Shown here: positions 5,767 through 10,027 of the stretch, piece by piece | Numbering within the stretch: position 1 is the first letter of the stretch | Layout: every line of letters begins with the position of its first letter | DNA from: Allobrachymonas sp. | GTDB taxonomy: Bacteria > Pseudomonadota > Gammaproteobacteria > Burkholderiales > Burkholderiaceae_C | NCBI GenBank assembly: GCA_030538335.1 | Contig: JAUNUE010000049.1 | Span: 1-10,027 of the forward strand | Direction: 5' to 3' | Length of the DNA stretch: 10,027 nt | Notes under the pieces: generated by a model | What the model saw: the letters and a program-made list of their open reading frames with translations, nothing else | Told to the model about the DNA's origin: nothing | Databases searched by the model: none | Made by a program: the position numbers and the translations under genes

Positions 5767-6210
5767 ATGCGGACACAGCCTTACACCATTTCCTCCTCGG
5801 TTCCCACGGTTTCCAGGGCTGCGCTTGCGTCGCCCTTGTCCGTGCAACGCAAGGCCCCCGGCCTGCATCTGATCGGTGACCTTTATGGTTGTCGGGGCGA
5901 TGCGCGCATGATGACCGACGCCGCCTGGCTGGAGGCTTTTTGCAAACAGGCCGTTGCCAAGGCGGGCCTGACCTCGGTGGGCAGCCTGTTCCACAGTTTC
6001 GGCGAGGGCGAAGGCGTGACTGGCGCAGTGGTTCTGGCCGAATCGCATCTTGCCCTGCACACCTGGCCCGAAGACGACTACGTCACGCTTGATGTGTACG
6101 TATGCAGCTACAGTAGCGACAACTCCGACAAGGCCGAGCACCTGTTCAACGCGCTGATGGCAGCTTTTGAACCTGCGGACCCGCACCTGCACCGCGTCGT
6201 CCGCGCATGA
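5767..6210 (+). CDS. speD: S-adenosylmethionine decarboxylase proenzyme, small prokaryotic type
   Basis: SpeD decarboxylates S-adenosylmethionine to give the aminopropyl donor for spermidine synthesis. The proenzyme cuts itself to form a pyruvoyl cofactor. In this 147-residue protein the cleavage motif is AESHLALHTWPE: Glu92-Ser93 is the expected processing site, His98 and Cys113 the partner residues. The Ser+5 His and Ser+20 Cys spacing equals that of Thermotoga and Bacillus class 1b enzymes (Ser63, His68, Cys83). GLHLIGDLYGC (32-42) is the usual first strand. About 28 extra residues precede it compared with the shortest homologues. An ATG at 5764 is equally in frame; I prefer 5767 because GGAG at 5757-5760 is then six bases away. 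The TGA overlaps the ATG of speE by four bases, so the two are translationally coupled. Confidence 0.93.
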   Translation: MRTQPYTISSSVPTVSRAALASPLSVQRKAPGLHLIGDLYGCRGDARMMTDAAWLEAFCKQAVAKAGLTSVGSLFHSFGEGEGVTGAVVLAESHLALHTWPEDDYVTLDVYVCSYSSDNSDKAEHLFNALMAAFEPADPHLHRVVRA

Positions 6211-7151
6211 AGACACAACCCGGCGCTGCAAACGCGTTTGCGGTTGAAGAGCTCTCGTCTGATTTCGGTTTTTACCTGCGCACCACCGGGGTGCTGGCCG
6301 AGCACCGCTCGCCCATGCAGCACATCGAGATTGTGCAGACGCCGCTGTTCGGGCGCACCATGCGCATCGACGGCTGCTTCATGACATCCGAGGGCGACGA
6401 GTTTTTCTACCACGAACCGATGGTGCACCTGCCCGCCATCACGCACGGTGCGCCGCGCCAGGCGCTGATCATCGGCGGTGGCGATGGCGGCAGTGCGCAC
6501 AACCTGCTGCGCTACCCGTGCATGGAGCGTGTGGTGCTGGCCGAGCTTGACGGCGCCGTGATCGAGATGGCGCGCCAGTGGCTGCCTGCCGTGCACCGCG
6601 GTGCGTTTGACGACCCGAGGCTCGAAATCCACCTGGGCGACGGCATGGCCTATCTGCAATCGTGCGCGCGCAGCTTTGACCAGATCGTGCTTGACCTGAC
6701 CGATCCTTTCGGCCCAGCGGTAGCGCTGTACACGCGCGACTTCTACCGCGCCTGCCAGCGCGCCCTGCGACCCGGCGGCGTGGTGTCGCTGCATGTGCAG
6801 TCGCCCATCCACCTCGGCCCGCTGATGGCACGCATCGTGGCCTCGCTGCAAAGCGTGTTTGGCATCGTGCGCCCCTACCTGCAATACGTGCCGCTCTACG
6901 GCACCTTGTGGGGTATGGCCATGGCATCCGATGCGGCTGATCCGATGCTGCTGAGTGCCGATGAGGTGGATGCGCGGCTGGCGCAACATGGCATCAACGA
7001 CCTCAAGCTGTACAACGGCGCCACGCACCACGGCCTGCTGGCTTTGCCGCCGTTTGTGCAGCACCTGCTCGCGCAGAACGCCCGACCGATTGATGTGGGC
7101 GAAGAGCTGCTGGAGCCGCCGCATGTGGGGTACCGCTTGGTGCGGGAATAG
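6207..7151 (+). CDS. speE: Polyamine aminopropyltransferase (spermidine synthase)
   Basis: This enzyme transfers the aminopropyl group from decarboxylated S-adenosylmethionine, made by the adjacent speD product, to a diamine such as putrescine. The 314-residue protein has the family layout: an amino-terminal beta domain with MRIDGCFMTSEGDEFFYHE (52-70), then a Rossmann-type methyltransferase fold with ALIIGGGDGGSAHNLL (86-101), VLAELDGAVIEMAR (110-123; acidic residue for the donor ribose), LGDGMAYL (143-150) and the catalytic LDLTDPFGP (162-170; Asp163 and Asp166 correspond to the E. coli SpeE pair). The preferred diamine acceptor cannot be told from sequence alone. Its ATG overlaps the speD stop as ATGA (6207-6210). 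No clear intrinsic terminator follows; the repeat-rich gap begins about 10 bases downstream. Confidence 0.94.
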   Translation: MKTQPGAANAFAVEELSSDFGFYLRTTGVLAEHRSPMQHIEIVQTPLFGRTMRIDGCFMTSEGDEFFYHEPMVHLPAITHGAPRQALIIGGGDGGSAHNLLRYPCMERVVLAELDGAVIEMARQWLPAVHRGAFDDPRLEIHLGDGMAYLQSCARSFDQIVLDLTDPFGPAVALYTRDFYRACQRALRPGGVVSLHVQSPIHLGPLMARIVASLQSVFGIVRPYLQYVPLYGTLWGMAMASDAADPMLLSADEVDARLAQHGINDLKLYNGATHHGLLALPPFVQHLLAQNARPIDVGEELLEPPHVGYRLVRE

Positions 7152-7162
7152 ATTTCATCCAG

Positions 7163-7184
7163 TTCACCGTAGAGGCGCAGAGAG
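7163..7184 (+). repeat. Dispersed repeat, copy 1 (TTCACCGTAGAGGCGCAGAG type)
   Basis: This 22-base segment matches the reverse complement of 7749-7770 at 20 of 22 positions, and the similarity to known 'ACCGCAGAGGCGCAGAG'-type intergenic repeats may run on to about 7200. The second, inverted copy is 565 bases away. A degraded piece of the same family, sharing CTCAGCGCCT, is visible at about 7431-7450. Confidence 0.6.
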
Positions 7185-7295
7185 CACGGAGTTTCGCGGA
7201 GGAAGAATCTGTTTTTTGTTCCGCTTGTTTTGAAACACTTTCGGCTCCGATGCGTCCTTTCCATCGTGATAGACAAACCCAAAAATAATTAGACG

Positions 7296-7363
7296 CCGTT
7301 CGCCCTGAGGTATCGAAGGGCAAGCCAGCTTGCATCAGGGCTTCGATACCTCAGCCCGAACGG
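7296..7363. repeat. REPIN-like element A: two inverted REP-type palindromes
   Basis: The left half (7296-7320) and right half (7339-7363) are inverted copies matching at 21 of 25 positions, around an 18-base spacer. Each half is also a small hairpin of its own: GCCCT...AGGGC on the left (7302-7321) and GGGCT...AGCCC on the right (7338-7357). The only mismatches between halves are the GC-to-CG swaps that keep each inner stem paired. The shared core is GAGGTATCGAAG. This matches the design of REPINs, repeats usually spread by RAYT (TnpA_REP) transposases encoded elsewhere. It also resembles the GTTCG...GAGC...TCGAAG family common in proteobacteria (recognised from memory). Confidence 0.75.
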
Positions 7364-7490
7364 ACGGAGTGCGACGATCAAGTTGTTTCTTGAAATATCA
7401 CTGAAAAATGATTGAACCAACCCTGCGGCTTTCTGCGCCCTCAGCGCCTGTTCACAACCTCCCCGCAGGATGCGCACAGAGCCAAAACCC

Positions 7491-7587
7491 TGTCATTGCG
7501 AGGAGCGCATAGCGCGACGTGGCAATCTTGTGGCATGGCCGGGAGACAAGCAGATTGCCACGCCGCCTGTGGCGGCTCGCAATGACA
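7491..7587. repeat. REPIN-like element B: TGTCATTGCGAG paired palindrome
   Basis: Outer inverted ends TGTCATTGCGAG (7491-7502) and CTCGCAATGACA (7576-7587) match perfectly, as do inner ends CGTGGCAATCT (7518-7528) and AGATTGCCACG (7552-7562). Each half folds alone: GCGC-ATA-GCGC at 7506-7516 on the left and GCCGCC-TGT-GGCGGC at 7563-7577 on the right. The two halves carry different stem tips. The TGTCATTGCGAG...TGGCAATC pattern is a widespread bacterial interspersed palindrome (from memory). It is unrelated in sequence to element A, about 130 bases away. Confidence 0.75.
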
Positions 7588-7748
7588 CAAGGCTTGGCGC
7601 AATTGGTCTGCGTCCTTCGGGTTGCTTACAAAAAACTACCATACGGCGCAAGTAAATCCGCACCGGGCAGACAACCAGCGTGCGGTTTGCGCACAAGGTT
7701 CGCAGCTTTTTGAAGAGCAACGCACCTCACACGGTGATCGTTAACAGG

Positions 7749-7770
7749 CTCTCAGCGCCTCTGCGGTGAA
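7749..7770 (-). repeat. Dispersed repeat, copy 2, overlapping the 3' end of cueR
   Basis: On the minus strand this reads as the TTCACCGCAGAGGCGCTGAG form, with two mismatches to copy 1 at 7163-7184. It covers the final codons (Ser-Pro-Gln-Arg-Arg) and the TGA stop of the cueR gene, so the repeat forms the end of that reading frame. No target-site duplication is visible around the two copies, so they do not look like ends of one transposon. Confidence 0.6.
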
Positions 7771-8171
7771 GGAAGTTTCTCGCCATTCTCCGCCAGCCCA
7801 TCCAGAATCGGGCAATCAGGGCGTTCATCGCCATGACAGCATTGCACCAAAGTTGCCAGGGTGTGCTGCATGGCCTGCAATTCTTCAATCTTTTGTTGCA
7901 GCTCCTGCATATGCGTTTGCGCCAGCGCCTTGACTTCGCGGCTGGGGCGGTGCTGGTCTTGCCACAGGCTCAGCAGATCGGCCACGGCCTTGAGAGAAAA
8001 ACCCAAATCACGCGCGCGTTTGATGAAGCGCAGCGTATGCACATCGCGCCCGCCATACTGCCGGTAGCCTGCATCGGTGCGCGGTGCAGGTGGCAGCAAT
8101 CCGGTGCTTTCGTAGTGGCGGATCATCTTGGCCGATACGCCCGAGGCCTGTGCTGCTTCGCCAATGTTCAT
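7752..8171 (-). CDS. cueR: Copper-responsive MerR-family transcriptional activator CueR
   Basis: CueR binds Cu(I) and activates copper export promoters by re-aligning an over-long -35/-10 spacer. The 139-residue protein opens MNIGEAAQASGVSAKMIRHYE, the MerR winged-helix DNA-binding domain. It continues with the dimerisation helix and ends with the metal loop CCHGDERPDCP. Cys112 and Cys120 are the Cu(I) ligands, and Ser77, the residue that separates monovalent-metal sensors from divalent-metal MerR proteins, is present; all three fall on the same numbers as in E. coli CueR. The last residues SPQRR and the stop come from an intergenic repeat, so the tail is probably dispensable. The ATG overlaps the copA stop as ATGA (8168-8171), so the regulator is made from the copA transcript. 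A silver or gold response is also possible, as for other CueR proteins. Confidence 0.94.
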   Translation of the reverse strand: MNIGEAAQASGVSAKMIRHYESTGLLPPAPRTDAGYRQYGGRDVHTLRFIKRARDLGFSLKAVADLLSLWQDQHRPSREVKALAQTHMQELQQKIEELQAMQHTLATLVQCCHGDERPDCPILDGLAENGEKLPSPQRR

Positions 8172-10027
8172 GTTTTGCTCTCCACGACTTGTACTGCGGC
8201 GCTGCCTCGCCAGCGTTTGAGCGTAAGCGCATTGAGCACCACGCTCACGCTGCTGAAAGCCATGGCGGCACCTGCCACCATGGGGCTGAGCATGCCCAGC
8301 GCGGCAAGCGGAATGCCCAGCGTGTTGTAGGCAAACGCCCAGAACAACCCCTGCTTGATCTTGCTATAGGTACGGCGTGATATGTCAAACGCATCGGCCA
8401 CCAGACGCGGATCGCCGCGCATCAACGTGATGCCTGCGGCCTCCATCGCCACGTCGGTGCCGGTGGAGACGGCCAGGCCCACATCGGCCGCCACCAGGCT
8501 GGGCGCGTCGTTCAGGCCATCGCCCACCATCGCCACCACCTGCCCGGTTTGCCGCAATTCGGCAATCACGCGCGCCTTGTCGCCCGGCAGCAATTGAGCG
8601 CGTACATCGTCCATGCCGAGTTCACGCGCCACGGCTTGCGCGCTGCCTGCGTTGTCGCCAGTAAGCATCAGCGTTTTTACATCCAGGGCGTGCAGGCGCT
8701 TGATGGCCTGAAAAGACGCGGGCTTGATGGTGTCGCCAAAAGCCAGCAACCCCAGCACCTGCGTTGATTCGCCCTGCTGGCGCAACAGCCAGGAGATGCT
8801 GCGGCCTTGATTTTCAAATGTATCGGCTTGCGCCTGCAACACGCCCGCATCGGCGCCTGTCTCGCGCAATAAGCGACTGCTGCCCAACAGCAGCGCCTGC
8901 CCTTCGACCACGCCCTGCACACCACGACCCGGCAGGGCTTTGGCGTCTTGCACAACAGGCACATCTGCATTTTCGGATTCGGCCTGCGCCTGCATCACCG
9001 CATGCGCCAGCGGATGGTCGCTGTGCTGTTGCAAGGCGGCGGCCAGGCGCAGCACCGCATCTGCCGTCATGTCGTTGGCCGGTTCGCACGCCACCAATGC
9101 AGGTTTACCTTCCGTCAGCGTGCCGGTTTTATCAAACGCCACCGTGGTCACGGCGTGCGCCACTTCAAGCGCCTCGGCATCCTTGATCAAAATGCCATGG
9201 CGTGCCGCCACACCCGTGCCCGCCATGATGGCCGTGGGCGTGGCCAGCCCCAGCGCACACGGGCAGGCAATCACCAGCACCGCCACGGCGTTGATCAGCG
9301 CCTGTTCCACGTTGCCATTCACCACCATCCAGCCGATGAAAGTGAGCACCGCCACCACCAGCACCGCAGGCACAAACACAGCACTGACCTTGTCGACCAT
9401 GCGCTGGATCGGTGCCTTGGCCGCTTGCGCCGACTCCACCATGCGGATGATGCGCGCCAAAGTGGTCTCGGCACCAATGGCCACCGTGCGCACGCGCAAC
9501 ACACCTTCGCCATTGACCGAGCCGCCCGTGACCTTGTCGCCTATCGCTTTGGCTACCGGCAGGCTCTCGCCGGTAATCAGCGCCTCATCCACCTGGCTTT
9601 GGCCGTCTTCCACTACGCCATCGACCGCAATGCGTTCGCCGGGACGTACCAGCACCACATCGCCCACGGCCAGTTGTTCGACCGGCGTGACCACCTCCTG
9701 TCCGTTGACCAACACACGCGCCGTAGTGGGCCGCAAGGCATTAAGCGCCCGGATGGCGTCTGCCGTCTGCCGCTTGGCGCGTGCCTCCAGCCATTTGCCC
9801 AGCAGCACCAGCGTGATGACGGCTGCAGAAGCCTCGAAATACAGATGCGGCGCGTGCCCGCCACTTGGGCCGGTCACGTATTTCAACCACAGGTACAGCG
9901 ACAAGCCATAGGCCGATGAAGTACCCAGTGCCACCAGCAAATCCATATTGCCGCTGCGTGCCTGGACCGCGCCCCAGGCCGCACGGTAAAAGCGCCAGCC
10001 CAGCCAGAACTGCACGGGCGTAGCCAG
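8168..10027 (-). CDS. copA: Copper-exporting P1B-type ATPase CopA (5' end cut off by window edge)
   Basis: CopA pumps Cu(I) from the cytoplasm across the inner membrane, using ATP. The visible 619 residues start inside the protein (ATPVQFWLGWRFYR) and reach the natural stop. They show TGESLPVAK in the actuator domain, the transmembrane metal site IACPCALGLATP (Cys codons about 9257-9265), the phosphorylated aspartate in DKTGTL (about 9119-9133), SDHPLAHAV with the P1B-specific His-Pro, MLTGDN and MVGDGLNDAPSL. The last two helices carry YN (in AYNTLGIP) and MAFSS, the residues typical of the Cu(I) group (P1B-1). Full-length homologues are about 750-830 residues, so roughly 150-200 residues are missing at the right edge, including any heavy-metal-binding domain and the first helices. 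The GTG at 10013-10015 lies inside the gene and is not its start. The copA promoter and CueR operator would be beyond the window. Confidence 0.96.
   Translation of the reverse strand: MATPVQFWLGWRFYRAAWGAVQARSGNMDLLVALGTSSAYGLSLYLWLKYVTGPSGGHAPHLYFEASAAVITLVLLGKWLEARAKRQTADAIRALNALRPTTARVLVNGQEVVTPVEQLAVGDVVLVRPGERIAVDGVVEDGQSQVDEALITGESLPVAKAIGDKVTGGSVNGEGVLRVRTVAIGAETTLARIIRMVESAQAAKAPIQRMVDKVSAVFVPAVLVVAVLTFIGWMVVNGNVEQALINAVAVLVIACPCALGLATPTAIMAGTGVAARHGILIKDAEALEVAHAVTTVAFDKTGTLTEGKPALVACEPANDMTADAVLRLAAALQQHSDHPLAHAVMQAQAESENADVPVVQDAKALPGRGVQGVVEGQALLLGSSRLLRETGADAGVLQAQADTFENQGRSISWLLRQQGESTQVLGLLAFGDTIKPASFQAIKRLHALDVKTLMLTGDNAGSAQAVARELGMDDVRAQLLPGDKARVIAELRQTGQVVAMVGDGLNDAPSLVAADVGLAVSTGTDVAMEAAGITLMRGDPRLVADAFDISRRTYSKIKQGLFWAFAYNTLGIPLAALGMLSPMVAGAAMAFSSVSVVLNALTLKRWRGSAAVQVVESKT

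Larger units (their letters stand above)
7152..7751. other. Repeat-rich 600-base gap without a credible gene
   Basis: The stretch between speE and cueR holds REPIN-like elements A and B, copy 1 of the dispersed repeat and a decayed fragment at about 7431-7450. Outside these, 7200-7290 and 7380-7430 are richer in A/T than the neighbouring genes. The short reading frames here run through the palindromes, show no family motifs and are best read as chance. It separates two transcription units that point toward each other, speDE from the left and copA-cueR from the right, so no promoter is required here and none was seen. Confidence 0.7.

Noticed and set aside
5456..5767. 103-codon plus-strand frame running through the speDE promoter
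   Set aside because: It contains the promoter hexamers and the leader, would start upstream of the predicted transcription start, and has no family resemblance.
6108..7124. 338-codon minus-strand open frame opposite speE
   Set aside because: Mirror of the speE coding frame; the composition is typical of an antisense shadow.
7470..7720. Short frames on both strands within the gap after speE
   Set aside because: They read through palindromic element B; similar frames arise wherever this repeat occurs.
7708..7745. Hairpin just downstream of cueR (AACGCACC with GGTGATCGTT)
   Set aside because: Eight pairs with a two-base bulge and no T run on the minus strand after it, so it is not a convincing terminator.
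7163..7770. A 608-base non-autonomous transposon bounded by the inverted 22-base repeats
   Set aside because: No target-site duplication flanks the repeats, a third partial copy lies inside, and the right copy is part of cueR; dispersed repeats explain it better.
8940..9919. Two overlapping plus-strand frames of 323 codons opposite copA
   Set aside because: They overlap each other in different frames and lie wholly antisense to conserved CopA motifs, so neither is credible.

Overview
The window looks like chromosome from a betaproteobacterium of the order Burkholderiales, most likely family Comamonadaceae. This is inferred from high G+C coding sequence, the protein sequences (YidC, RnpA, L34, a free-standing MetH homocysteine domain, a copA-cueR unit) and the style of intergenic repeats; no database search was possible. 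The genes are mostly housekeeping. No phage, CRISPR, defence or toxin-antitoxin locus was seen. The unexplained material lies in two intergenic stretches: the leader of the polyamine operon (about 5416-5763) and the repeat-filled gap after it (7152-7751).

Layout. (1) 1-2524, all minus strand: the ribosome/membrane-biogenesis cluster rpmH > rnpA > yidD > yidC, with yidC running off the left edge. A sigma70-like promoter lies just upstream of rpmH. The usual neighbour upstream of rpmH, a divergent dnaA with oriC, is absent; a nitronate monooxygenase gene is there instead. (2) 2698-4179, minus strand: a two-gene unit, universal stress protein then nitronate monooxygenase. They are 12 bases apart, and a promoter is visible upstream of the first. 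(3) 4342-5415, minus strand: a gene for only the zinc-dependent homocysteine-binding domain of cobalamin-dependent methionine synthase. The remaining domains are not next to it. (4) 5416-7151: a divergent intergenic region, then plus-strand speD-speE (S-adenosylmethionine decarboxylase and an aminopropyltransferase) with overlapping stop and start codons. A strong promoter starts a leader of about 210 bases that holds a possible 29-codon reading frame and nested hairpins. (5) 7152-7751: a 600-base gap with no credible gene. It contains two different REPIN-like paired palindromes and copies of a dispersed repeat. One copy supplies the last codons and the stop codon of the next gene. (6) 7752-10027, minus strand: a copper export unit, copA (P1B-type ATPase, amino end beyond the right edge) followed by cueR (Cu(I)-sensing MerR-family activator), again with overlapping stop and start.

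How the parts fit. The cluster in (1) builds L34, the RNase P protein and the membrane insertase. The divergent pair in (3) and (4) sits on either side of S-adenosylmethionine metabolism: homocysteine to methionine on one side, decarboxylated S-adenosylmethionine to spermidine or a related polyamine on the other. The pair in (6) is a self-contained copper detoxification unit whose sensor is made from the same transcript as the pump.
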